From positions 310,001 through 374,000 of the forward strand of contig BGKB01000037.1 of NCBI GenBank assembly GCA_003116975.1: a stretch of 64,000 nucleotides of DNA, read 5' to 3'. Below the pieces are notes generated by a model. The model had not been told where the DNA came from. It did no database searches and saw only the letters and a list, made by a program, of their open reading frames with translations. The stretch is from Aurantiochytrium sp. KH105 (lineage: Eukaryota > Sar > Bigyra > Thraustochytrida > Thraustochytriidae). A program made the position numbers and the translations under genes. Shown here in pieces: positions 42,093-51,435 of this stretch. The stretch's first letter is position 1, and every line of letters begins with the position of its first letter.

Positions 42093-43414
42093 GGAGTACT
42101 GCTAGACAAGTCGTTGAAGCCGTCAAGCTTTTATTTACAAATTATAGAACAGGGAAGAGTGACCGAGACAGATGCACGGTCGATTTGCTTCCGTTGAACG
42201 CACCGCGCGGGGACGCGCAACACGACTTCCTTTTGCTCGTAGCATTTCTGCCCCTTGACCCAACTCTTCATCGCTTTTTTTTTTTTTTTTCAAGATTTCC
42301 CACAGCTTTACGTGCTTCTTTTTTCCCGCCCTCTAATGACTAGAATTCGGTCCCAGTGTCTCGTGAGACAGAACATTGCAAAAAATCTTTTTATTTGCAA
42401 AAAAAAACTTTTGATCGCTTTTACTTCTACCCTCACTGATGCGTTCTTTGCAAGCCTGGCCCACTGCCCACAGCCTTGGTGGAACTCCACTGGAATAGAA
42501 ATTTGAAATTCGAAATGCGGAACTAACCATGGCTTTGGCAGGAGAGTTTCCACTTGGCGAAAAGGGATAGTTGACTTTGTTGAAAATGTTGCTAATACAG
42601 TATTGAAGTGAGTTTTTTGAATTTGAATTTGAATTCGAATTCGAATTCGAATTCGAATTTGAATTTGAATTTGAAATTGAATCAAAGGCGAATCGAAAAA
42701 GAGACTCGCGCCGCGAACGGCGGCCCGCCCGTCCGCGCTCCACTCCCTGTCGATCGAGAGCCTCTCGAACCCGCGCCGCTTACGCTAGTCGCGACTGCGC
42801 TCCTCCCCGGCCACCCTGCGCGCGGGCCGCGCCCCGCCGACCTGCGCGACGACGGAAGGACCGAGCGAATTTGCGATCGCCGCCTCGCCCGCCTCGCCTC
42901 TCTCTCTGCTGGCAGCCTTCCCCCCCCCCCTCTGCGCCAGCCAGCCAGCCTGCCCGCCCTGCCAGCGCAGGCGCCGCTTGCGCCCGCGTCCGCGCCGCGC
43001 CGCGGAGACCGAGTCCGCTCCGCGCGCGAGGCGCCCGCCTTCCTCGCCTCGCCTTCTCGCGTCGCGGGTCGCGCCGGGCGTGCTGCGCGGAGCGGCCGGT
43101 GACGGAGGCGAACGAGCACCGCCCACCGCGTGCCTTTCTTTCATCCGTGCCCTTCTTTCTTTCCTTCTTCTTTCCTTTTCACCTCCTCCCGGCGACTCGA
43201 GCTCGAGCTCGAGCGGGCGAGCGAGCGACCACGCGGACGAGGCGAGGCTGGTTCTAGAGCAGGTCAGACTGAAGGCCTTGCCCTCGGCGGTGGCGGCGTG
43301 ATTGCCGCTGCCGCCACTCCCGTTTAGCTAGAGAGAAAGCAAGTGCGAGCGAGCGCGCGAGAGAGAGAAAGAGAACCAGGCGAGTCGAGCAGGCCGCGCA
43401 CAGAACGACGAACA
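42093..43414. other. Intergenic region upstream of the CXC-domain gene
   Basis: 1.3 kb. The left part (42250-42620) is AT-rich. A (gaatt) hexamer array lies at 42619-42679. From 42690 the sequence becomes very GC-rich up to the ATG at 43415, with (gagctc) repeats near 43197-43215. I find no gene. Confidence 0.5.
42619..42679. repeat. (gaattc/gaattt)n hexanucleotide array
   Basis: About ten copies of a six-base unit. The central copies are gaattc and the flanking copies gaattt, so the array is symmetric around a perfectly palindromic centre. Confidence 0.93.
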
Positions 43415-45844
43415 ATGACAGCATCTTCACGAAAAGGGGACGAGGACTCCGTGCTTGACAAAAGAAGCGTCGCGCTTGCCCCGAGTCTTGTCAGTGCCAT
43501 CGAACAGGCCCTCGAGCAGTCCATGCGCCGCGGCAATTCTGTATTTCCAGTGCCGGCAGCTTCTTCCTCATCTTCTTCTTCGTCTTCGTCTTCTATGTCG
43601 CATCCTACGCCATCATCATCGTTTACAACGACAACAGCGGTTCCTCCATCGATACTGACATCGTCAGTGCAACCTTCTGGACATAAGAACGGGGCATCCG
43701 CGGCAGCTGCAGCAGGGAGAACCACCAAAAATGGCGCACGGTCTTCTTCAGCCATGTCGTCAGTTTCGTCAATTTCGTCTTCTACTTCGGTCTCAAGTCC
43801 AAACGCTGGCTCGCCCATGGGCCGTAAAACAAAGGCCCCAACACAAAAGATAGATTCGCATCAAAATGCAAAACGGCCCCGGTACACGTCATCCGTAGCC
43901 TCTGCAGCCTCGAAACCCGCTGCCAAGGGTGGGTCAAGGGGAAACAGCGGGCAAGCAAGTCAGAGCCAGGATGCAATTTACGAAAATCCTGAGCAGGTGG
44001 TGCAGCTCTTATCTTCCAATATGATGCTCTCGAACATGAAAGGGTCTCACAGCGAAAGCGTGGGGACGCGGCCCGTTCATGCTCACAAAGCTCTGGAATC
44101 CGAAGCGCGACGCACATTTCCGGCATTGTCTCAAACGCAGTCAGTGCTCAATGCACAGATCTTTGCAACGTTGCAGCGATTGGGTAAAATGGCAGCTCAC
44201 TTCACCATTGTGAAAAATTCATTGAAACGTGAGCGAAACGATGCGGAGGTGCGAGAAGCTCTCGAGGGCATTCATGATGAGATGGACCTTATCCAGATCT
44301 CCCTCAAAGACGATCTCAAGAGACTCAGTGATCTAAAAGAGACTCTTGCCAACGAGCACTTCCATCAGGCATTAAACGAGCACTTTCACCAAGAGTTTGA
44401 CGATGAACTCGTCGCTAGAACCGCACTTCTTGAGATGGGAGCGCGCACCGAATCGCCGACAGCGACCATTCAGTCGCCGACAAATCCTGGAGCCATCGGC
44501 GTTGTTGAGGGTGGATTGATGGGAACGCAGCGAGTGCCTTCCTTTTCCTCCTCCTCCTCATCGTCGTCTTCGTCTTCCTCCTTTCCCTCCTCGTCAATGT
44601 CGTCAGCGTCATCGTCTATGCTTGGTCAACGACCAGGCGCTTCTTCTTTACCAGAAAGCCACGTTTCACCGTCGTTGCGCAGAATTGACACCGGAGAGTT
44701 GTCCGCCCGCTTTCAACACCACATTTCGACGACGTCCGGAGTTCCCCCGCAGGTCGCCCGAGCAGCCGCAGCATCGGCTGCATCGGCCGTCTTGCGCGCC
44801 CAAAACGCAGTTTCTTCTGCGTCGAAGAATGCAGCCTCCACGCCGAACAAAGGGGCAGTTTCTTCAAAGACCCAAACTGCAGAGTTTTCCAGGCCCCAGG
44901 ACGAGACCGAGGTAGGGTCTCGAACCGAGCCCTTGGATGCGATGCACGGGAACAACAAGCGCACGACATCTATCAGTACCGGTGCGAGTAAAGACGACGT
45001 GAACAAAAAGGAGAGTGAAAGTGAGGCCACGACGAAAAGCAACGATGAAGTCAAACCGCCCTCCATGATCGCAGGAGGTCGAAGCGGTCAGGATGGACTC
45101 CCGGTCTTCCAACCGTCGCCCCCTGGCTTCGTGCGGGACAACCGCGGCACTCTGGTTCCTGCAGGCTACACTGGATACCTGCGCAAGCCCAAGAATGCTG
45201 GCGGAGCATCCAACGTGGGCCTTGACTCGAAAACGATAAAGCGAGAGGCGTTCAAGTTGCTTAATGCCAAGCCTGCCCCTGTGCACAAATCCACTCTCTT
45301 CTGCTCCTGTCGCAAGTCAAAGTGCCTCAAACTCTATTGCGACTGTTTTGCGGCAAGCATGATGTGCAGTGGGTCCTGTACGTGCTTTGAGTGCCGAAAT
45401 TCACCTCAATTCTCGCGTGAACGGCTCGTGGCTCTCGAGAACATTCTCAAGCGTAAACCATATGCGTTTCATGTGCAGGGGCGCACGTATTCTACGACGG
45501 AAAGCGCGCGAAAGCTCGAAGTGGGCTGCAATTGCCGTCGCACGCTCTGTCTGAAAAAGTACTGTATTTGCTTCTCCAACGGTGATTACTGCAAGACGTC
45601 GTGCCGCTGCCTTCAGTGCGGCAACAAGCTATCGAACCCCAAGGCCATGGAAAATTTTATGGTGAAAAAGGGGATTTCTCGTCACGACGCGGCTGACAAG
45701 CCCTTACTCGAATATTATTCTTCACAGAGCGCAAGTGGCGAAAAAAGGACTGACACGGATGAAGGTCAGCAGCAAAATTCATCTACTCAGGCCGACGCCA
45801 CTCCTGCCGTGGCTCCTCACGCAGAGTCTGTACGCAAGGCATAA
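43415..45844 (+). CDS. LIN54/tesmin/TSO1-type CXC-domain DNA-binding protein
   Basis: The protein is 809 residues from the ATG at 43415, without introns. The first ~600 residues are Ser-rich and mostly disordered, with several poly-Ser runs. A possibly helical stretch spans about 225-340 (Glu/His-rich, DMDLIQISLKDDLKRL-like). The C-terminus has two Cys-rich CXC modules: the first starts at Cys630 (CSCRKSKCLKLYCDCFA), the second at Cys705 (CNCRRTLCLKKYCICF). An RNSPQF-type linker lies between them. This CRC arrangement binds CHR-type promoter elements in LIN54, part of the DREAM/MuvB cell-cycle complex, and in plant TSO1/TCX proteins. Which branch it belongs to cannot be decided by eye. An AATAAA lies 80 bases after the stop. 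Confidence 0.9.
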   Translation: MTASSRKGDEDSVLDKRSVALAPSLVSAIEQALEQSMRRGNSVFPVPAASSSSSSSSSSSMSHPTPSSSFTTTTAVPPSILTSSVQPSGHKNGASAAAAAGRTTKNGARSSSAMSSVSSISSSTSVSSPNAGSPMGRKTKAPTQKIDSHQNAKRPRYTSSVASAASKPAAKGGSRGNSGQASQSQDAIYENPEQVVQLLSSNMMLSNMKGSHSESVGTRPVHAHKALESEARRTFPALSQTQSVLNAQIFATLQRLGKMAAHFTIVKNSLKRERNDAEVREALEGIHDEMDLIQISLKDDLKRLSDLKETLANEHFHQALNEHFHQEFDDELVARTALLEMGARTESPTATIQSPTNPGAIGVVEGGLMGTQRVPSFSSSSSSSSSSSSFPSSSMSSASSSMLGQRPGASSLPESHVSPSLRRIDTGELSARFQHHISTTSGVPPQVARAAAASAASAVLRAQNAVSSASKNAASTPNKGAVSSKTQTAEFSRPQDETEVGSRTEPLDAMHGNNKRTTSISTGASKDDVNKKESESEATTKSNDEVKPPSMIAGGRSGQDGLPVFQPSPPGFVRDNRGTLVPAGYTGYLRKPKNAGGASNVGLDSKTIKREAFKLLNAKPAPVHKSTLFCSCRKSKCLKLYCDCFAASMMCSGSCTCFECRNSPQFSRERLVALENILKRKPYAFHVQGRTYSTTESARKLEVGCNCRRTLCLKKYCICFSNGDYCKTSCRCLQCGNKLSNPKAMENFMVKKGISRHDAADKPLLEYYSSQSASGEKRTDTDEGQQQNSSTQADATPAVAPHAESVRKA

Positions 45845-45925
45845 GGACGCATTGGATGTGAATGGACGGCGCAGGCTTGCAAATTGCCTCGACGATGGCG
45901 ATGACAAACAACACCAGCAAAAGTG

Positions 45926-45931
45926 AATAAA
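45926..45931 (+). terminator. Putative polyadenylation signal AATAAA of the CXC-domain gene
   Basis: AATAAA lies about 80 bases past the stop codon of the CXC-domain gene, a normal distance for a poly(A) signal. No transcript evidence is available. Confidence 0.4.
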
Positions 45932-46029
45932 AACCTTACAAAGTGAACAAACAGGGTGGCAAACAGGGCGGGAAGGCGGGCGATGATCTGTTGCAATATT
46001 AGAGGCTATAAAGGCCAGTCTAAAAGATC

Positions 46030-46100
46030 CCAGCCCAGCCCAGCCCAGCGTAGCGTAGCGTAGCGTAGCGTAGCGTAGCGTAGCGTAGCGTAGCTTAGGT
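46030..46100. repeat. (cagcc)n then (gtagc)n pentamer arrays
   Basis: About four copies of cagcc run directly into about ten copies of gtagc. The two units differ at two bases, so one array may have arisen from the other. Confidence 0.92.
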
Positions 46101-46311
46101 TAGCCGGCCGGTTTCCCTCCAGGCAGACCTAGCTTGCTCCATTTTTCGTTTGTTTGTACATACATTTTTTTTTTATAAAATAGCCACGCCTCGGTGCTTA
46201 TGTTTTTCACGAGACCTCTTGGGCCGCCTTCTCAATTCAAGTTTTGGCGCCAGGACGAGTCGCCACGTGATGAATGACAGACACCCCCAGGTGCCATTCT
46301 CCAGTGTCTGT

Positions 46312-46331
46312 AGTAGGCCTACTTTATAAAA
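46312..46331 (+). promoter_or_regulatory. Possible core promoter: 12-bp palindrome plus TATA-like box
   Basis: AGTAGGCCTACT is a perfect 12-base palindrome and is followed at once by TTATAAAA, with a related taggcct a few bases further on. It lies about 300 bases before the ATG of the RCC1-HECT gene. The assignment is a guess from position and composition only. Confidence 0.3.
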
Positions 46332-46628
46332 CGTATAGGCCTCCTACCAGTACTACGCCCCTATCAACAAGCCGTCTGAGGGCGAGTCCGCGCGCGCCTT
46401 CGCAAGGCGAGTCCCGAATCCGCGCCGCGCGTGCGAGGCTCGAGTGCTCGCAGCGCGGCAGTACTACTCGCCGGCCCGGCCTGGCGCCAGCGCGGCGTGG
46501 CGGGCGTGGTGCGGACGCCGCGCCGCCCTCCCCCCGCCCCGGCCCGCTCTCCCCGCGCCCGGCGACGACCTCGTGGCCGGACGGACGGAGAGGCCGCAGA
46601 AAGAAAGGAGGCCGGAAGCAGAGCCGCC

Positions 46629-49600
46629 ATGGCAGCAGGCGGCGACGAGGAGCCCAGGCCGCGCGCCGCGACCAGCGCCGAGCACAGGAGCAAGCCGACC
46701 GCGCGCGGGCTCGCGCTCGCGGGCGCGGCGGGCCGGAGGCTCTCGGCGAGGGCGTCTCGCGGCATCCTGGGCGGCGAGGGCAGCACCTTCAGGGCCTTGG
46801 CAAGGAGGCGCAAAGGCCGCCCGGGCGGAAACGAGGACGGCGACGACGACAAGGACCGCGACGGCGACGAGAATGACGTCGACCAGGAGCTCGGGGACCA
46901 AACCAGCGTCAGGAAATCGGCGCGAGCGTCGCGGAAGGGCACGTGGAGGAGTCGCAAATCTGAACGCGGGTCACGCCCCGAATCCACCATGCAGCAGCAG
47001 CAGCAGCAGCAGCAGGAGGAGACTTTTGACGACGGCGACGACAAGTCGACGATCGACGAGGATGAGGAGGACGCCTCCTCGGCGTCAACGGCAATAGAGA
47101 GTCGAGGGAGCAGTCATGCGCGTCGCTCGCACTTGTCTCGTGCACGTGGAGGGCAACTGACGCGTACGAATGCACGCATGTCCCTGCGCGAAGACAGCAA
47201 AGCTGCTCTGCAAGTGCTTGCTCGTGTCAGCAAGCGCGTGCGAGACTCGGCCATGCAGAAATTCGAAAGACGACGCACAATGGACCCAAATGCCAGCAAC
47301 AAGAGAACCAGCAGCAATGGAAAGAGCGTCCGCGGTGCTTTGCGCACTGGTTTCGGAGCCGAAGACGACGAAGAGACTTGCTGTCTTCCAGGTTCTTCTC
47401 CCACCTCGATTCTGGCATGGGGCGACAATAGCGCGGGTCAGCTCATGTTTGAAGGAGGCCGCCATTCAGAAGCGAGTGGATGGGAAGCAACAGCGTGTGC
47501 CTCTGCTCTTGATTCGGCCACTATCGTCTGCGTGGGCACTTCCGGCGCGCACACGGTAGCCGTCACTTCTGATGGCTCTCTTGTCGGGGCAGGAGATAAC
47601 AGCGAGGGCCAGCTCGACCCGAGTTTGGGCCCAGAAGCCTTTCTGGAGGACCCGCTGCCCATCGTTGATGCTTTTCTCCACAAGCAGCACATCGTGCAAG
47701 CCGCATGTGGTGACGCCCACACCGCCGTACTGACATCGAGCGGTCGCGTTGCAACCTGGGGCAACAATGAGTCCGGTCAGCTTGGACACTCGCGCGATCG
47801 CGACATTTACAACGTGGCACCGCGCCTCGTCGAGCGCATGCGAGAGATCGTCATTCAGGTCGCATGCACGGGGAGCTCCACGCTACTCCTCAGTGAACGC
47901 GGACGTGTTTTCTCTTTTGGCCGCAATGTGGATGGCATTCTCGGTCTGGGTGATGAGGAGAACCGCGCCTCGCCCAAGATGGTCCGTGGCGCGCTCGACG
48001 GAAACCCCGTCGTGCAGCTTGCGACGGGCGATAACCACGTTTGCGCCGTTTCCGTCACGGGGCGCGTTTACGCTTGGGGTAGCAACTCCCAGGGACAACT
48101 TGGACTCGCGCGAAAGAACGCCCCGCAGCGCGCTCTTGAGCCGTCCCGTGTTGTTCTCTCTCGCGCCGTGTCCAAGGTCGCGTGCGGCGCAGAGCACTCC
48201 GTCTTTCTCACCGCCTGCGGGGGCATTTATGTTTGCGGGCGCGCAGAGGAGGGCCAGCTCGGTTTTGCGCCTCAAAAGAAACTACGCCGCTTCGTTACTC
48301 CCCCGCGACGGCTCGAAGCCTTGGCAGACCTTGATGTCGCGCCACTGCAGATCGCCGCGTCGCACCATACAACCTTTCTCCTTTTGGAAGATGGCGTCGT
48401 TCTCATGGCTGGCACTCTTGCACTGTCGGAGACTTGGGCATCTCGCGCCGACGATGCGTCGAGCGCAGATGCCGAAGATATCGGCAATGACCATCGTCGC
48501 AGCCGCCGCGGCCGTCCGGGTACGATTGCCGTAGATGCCAACTTGCATCGCCACGGGTCTTCCTCCGAGGAGAACAGCGAACTCACAGTGTCTGACGAGG
48601 ATGAGTCCCCGCGCATGTTGTCTTCACCAAATCACGTGGAATGTGGCGGATTCACGCAGGTATTGGACGCATCAGCAAACGTAATCTCGGTGATGGGAAG
48701 CGGCGGTGCAATCTTTGCCATCCAGTCTGAGCGACACGTTAGCGCGCGGCGGGACGTGCTTGCGCGTGGCTGGCCCCGCGCCAAAGTGACGGCGCTGAGT
48801 GGCGAGGACGTGCAGTTACAGGCCAAGGAAATTCTGGGCCGCTTCGACAAGCTGGGGCGCAAGTCCTCGCGCACTTTTCGAAGTCATGTGAATATGCCTC
48901 TTTTTGATATGTGTACTCTCAACGCGAGCTTTCTCTCGGGCAAGTATTCGTCAGAACACCGATCGAGCCCGGACAAGTTTGACGAGAAGCGCAACTCATG
49001 CATTGATTTCGAGCCGATGCTGCACGGGATGGAGGAGCTTTCCGCTGCTTTTGAGGCGAGTATGGGCCCTGACGATTCTGTCAAGTATTTGCGTGAACGA
49101 GTTGCGCCGATCATCGGCCAATTGGATGAGGCTGCGCCGCATCTCACGGAGCCCGACCAGCTACGACTCTTTCTTGTGCTGCTCATGTCGCCTCTGATGC
49201 GAAACGTGCCAAAAGAGTACGATTTGCTTGTGAGTGTCTTCAAGCGTCTGCCATCACGATCGCGGGATGTTTTGCTCTCGTGGATCAAGTATGACATCAC
49301 ATCAGACATTTTGGCGACTTACCTCGTTGACCCTCTGGTGGCACTCTTTGATCAAGCGGTAGCTTATTCGCGAGATCTCGAATGCACCAAGGACGTGTGT
49401 GCTTTGCTACGCCATCTCCACCGTATCAACCAGGGCCGTTCGCGCGAGAACTCTGCCATGGCGCGAATCGACCACCGACGTTTCTACTCAACGAAGCTGC
49501 GCGAGATGGAGATGGAGGAGCTTGCCATTAACATTCGTGAGTGGCGCTCCATTTTGGACGCCCGTCAAGTGGCGCGCGAGACCGAAGCGGCGCTTGGCGC

Positions 49601-50843
49601 CCCGATCAGCAACGCGCCGGGGCGCCTGCACGAATTCACGATCTTCGATTTCCCCTTTTTATTGAATGCCGGCTACAAGCGACGCGTCTTGCACTTCGAA
49701 GACCAGAGCTCGCAGTTTCGCAACGTGTTGATGAGCCGGCTGTTCAGCAACGAACCCTTTTATACGCTTTCTGTGCGCCGCTCGCACCTTTTGGAGGACA
49801 CCATGGCGCGTATTGGGAGCTCAAAGGGGGGATCGACGGACTTTCGGAAGCCATTGAAAGTCAAATTTGAGGGTGAACAGGGTCTCGACGCCGGCGGCGT
49901 GCGCAAAGAGTTCTTCCAACTCTTGTCTGCACAGCTGTTCCAGCCAGACTGCGGACTTTTCCGCCGCAACGGTGATACCAATACGCTCTGGTTCAACGTT
50001 TTCGATGAGGACATGGCGGACTCAAATCAGCCGTACGTTCTGGTTGGCATTCTCATTGGTCTTGCCATTTACAACTCGACCCTTCTCGACGTTCAGTTCC
50101 CGCTCTTGTTTTGGCGAACTCTGCTCGGAAAAGTGCCCGAGGAGCCGACGATTGAGCATCTTGAGGAGCTCGACAGTCAGTATGCAAGAAATGTGCAGGC
50201 GATGCTCGACTACGACGAGGACGACTTCGAGGACGTTTTCATGCAATCCTTTGAGGTCTCGGTGGACCTCTTTGGCGAGAAAAGACAAGTCGAGCTCGTC
50301 CCTGGGGGTTCTGACCTCGTGGTCACGCGCGAAAACCGCCATGAATATGTTAAGGCGCTGTGCAAGTATCTCGTCATCGATAGCATTGGATCCAATGCGC
50401 GGGATATGCTTGAGGGTTTCCACCGGGTCATCCCGGAGGACTCTCGCTCTCTGCAGCTTTTTGAGCCTGACGAGCTCGAACTTGCCGTCTGCGGTATGCT
50501 CGAGCTCGACTTTGACGAACTGCACCGCATTGCACAGTACGAGGGCGGCTACAGTGAGGATCACGAGACTATCAAGCGTTTCTGGCACATCGTGGGCTCC
50601 TTTTCGTACGAAGAAAAGCAAACTTTTCTCCGCTTTACCACTGGTTCGCCAAAGTCTCCCGTTGGCGGGCTTTCGGCACTGGGCAATTTCACGGTGCAGC
50701 GGGCCGGCCCGGACACGGACAACATGCCCACCTCTTACACGTGCTTCAATACCATCATGCTTCCCGAGTACGCCTCCGAGTCCAAGATGCGTGAGCGTCT
50801 GATGCTCGCCTTGGAGCACTCGATCGGTTTCGGTCTCGAGTAG
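46629..50843 (+). CDS. RCC1-repeat HECT E3 ubiquitin ligase (HERC-like)
   Basis: The protein is 1404 residues, one uninterrupted frame. The ATG at 46629 sits in gccgccATGG context. The N-terminus (about 1-250) is charged and low-complexity, with an 8-Gln run. Six RCC1 repeats occupy about 260-630 (AWGDNSAGQLM, TWGNNESGQLGHS, SFGRNVDGILGLG, AWGSNSQGQLGLA and relatives). A linker with helical segments follows. The HECT domain covers about 1040-1404, with FEGEQGLDAGGVRKEF, the NTLWFN stretch, and the catalytic Cys1372 in SYTCFNTIMLPEY. HECT ligases form a thioester with ubiquitin before transfer. RCC1 repeats with HECT define the HERC group, here closest in layout to the small HERCs. Substrates are unknown. 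Confidence 0.93.
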   Translation: MAAGGDEEPRPRAATSAEHRSKPTARGLALAGAAGRRLSARASRGILGGEGSTFRALARRRKGRPGGNEDGDDDKDRDGDENDVDQELGDQTSVRKSARASRKGTWRSRKSERGSRPESTMQQQQQQQQEETFDDGDDKSTIDEDEEDASSASTAIESRGSSHARRSHLSRARGGQLTRTNARMSLREDSKAALQVLARVSKRVRDSAMQKFERRRTMDPNASNKRTSSNGKSVRGALRTGFGAEDDEETCCLPGSSPTSILAWGDNSAGQLMFEGGRHSEASGWEATACASALDSATIVCVGTSGAHTVAVTSDGSLVGAGDNSEGQLDPSLGPEAFLEDPLPIVDAFLHKQHIVQAACGDAHTAVLTSSGRVATWGNNESGQLGHSRDRDIYNVAPRLVERMREIVIQVACTGSSTLLLSERGRVFSFGRNVDGILGLGDEENRASPKMVRGALDGNPVVQLATGDNHVCAVSVTGRVYAWGSNSQGQLGLARKNAPQRALEPSRVVLSRAVSKVACGAEHSVFLTACGGIYVCGRAEEGQLGFAPQKKLRRFVTPPRRLEALADLDVAPLQIAASHHTTFLLLEDGVVLMAGTLALSETWASRADDASSADAEDIGNDHRRSRRGRPGTIAVDANLHRHGSSSEENSELTVSDEDESPRMLSSPNHVECGGFTQVLDASANVISVMGSGGAIFAIQSERHVSARRDVLARGWPRAKVTALSGEDVQLQAKEILGRFDKLGRKSSRTFRSHVNMPLFDMCTLNASFLSGKYSSEHRSSPDKFDEKRNSCIDFEPMLHGMEELSAAFEASMGPDDSVKYLRERVAPIIGQLDEAAPHLTEPDQLRLFLVLLMSPLMRNVPKEYDLLVSVFKRLPSRSRDVLLSWIKYDITSDILATYLVDPLVALFDQAVAYSRDLECTKDVCALLRHLHRINQGRSRENSAMARIDHRRFYSTKLREMEMEELAINIREWRSILDARQVARETEAALGAPISNAPGRLHEFTIFDFPFLLNAGYKRRVLHFEDQSSQFRNVLMSRLFSNEPFYTLSVRRSHLLEDTMARIGSSKGGSTDFRKPLKVKFEGEQGLDAGGVRKEFFQLLSAQLFQPDCGLFRRNGDTNTLWFNVFDEDMADSNQPYVLVGILIGLAIYNSTLLDVQFPLLFWRTLLGKVPEEPTIEHLEELDSQYARNVQAMLDYDEDDFEDVFMQSFEVSVDLFGEKRQVELVPGGSDLVVTRENRHEYVKALCKYLVIDSIGSNARDMLEGFHRVIPEDSRSLQLFEPDELELAVCGMLELDFDELHRIAQYEGGYSEDHETIKRFWHIVGSFSYEEKQTFLRFTTGSPKSPVGGLSALGNFTVQRAGPDTDNMPTSYTCFNTIMLPEYASESKMRERLMLALEHSIGFGLE

Positions 50844-51435
50844 ACGTTCATGACGACTTTTCCCGACTGCGCGTGATTTAGTCCAGAGCTGGGTGGCTTT
50901 GGCGCACTCTTCTTGTTTTTATTACTCTTCTCCTTCTCCTTCTCTTTCTTCTTCTGTTTGAATCATGTTTTTCTTTGTTATGATCATCTACACCTAGGCT
51001 ATACTCTTTCCTTCCTTCTTTTGTGCGTCGCTTTCGTATTTGCCGTCGCCATTCTCGACGATGCGGGCCACCAGCTGCAGCTTGCAGACTGCCCGACTTG
51101 CATTCGACTGACCGATTTGCATCTGGCGCAGCAGCAGCAGCTTGGCTTGTGAAGGCCGCCAGAAGAACTTCCCTGCTTCCTCCCTTCCTTTGTTCCTTGT
51201 GTGCTGTGAAGAGCGCCAGAGAAAGAGCGACGAGAGAGATGCCGCGGAGGCCCAAACGTAAACGCGACGAACGACGCGACGCGTGAGCGTCCCGAAGGGC
51301 CGCGAGCAGAGCGACGAGAAGGGGCGCCGCTGCGGCGGAGCGTGGCTGTGCACAGCGCAGCGTCTGGGCGTTCGACGACCCTGGTGTCGAAGAAGCGAGG
51401 CAGACTCGGAGCAGCGAGTACCAGCCTTAACGAAG
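50844..51435. other. Intergenic region
   Basis: About 590 bp between the HECT gene and LMBRD2, both on the plus strand. It has a pyrimidine-rich stretch (50920-50960) just after the HECT gene, probably its 3' UTR. The GC-rich right half is probably the LMBRD2 promoter and leader. No gene is seen. Confidence 0.5.

Larger units (their letters stand above)
45845..46628. other. Intergenic region before the RCC1-HECT gene
   Basis: About 780 bp. It holds the 3' end signal of the CXC gene, a pentamer array (46030-46100), a TATA-like element next to a palindrome (46312-46331) and a GC-rich run-up to the ATG at 46629. Confidence 0.55.

Noticed and set aside
46431-46628. 66-codon upstream extension of the RCC1-HECT frame
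   Set aside because: It begins at GTG, is Arg/Pro/Ala-rich and lies after a TATA-like element; the ATG at 46629 has good context.
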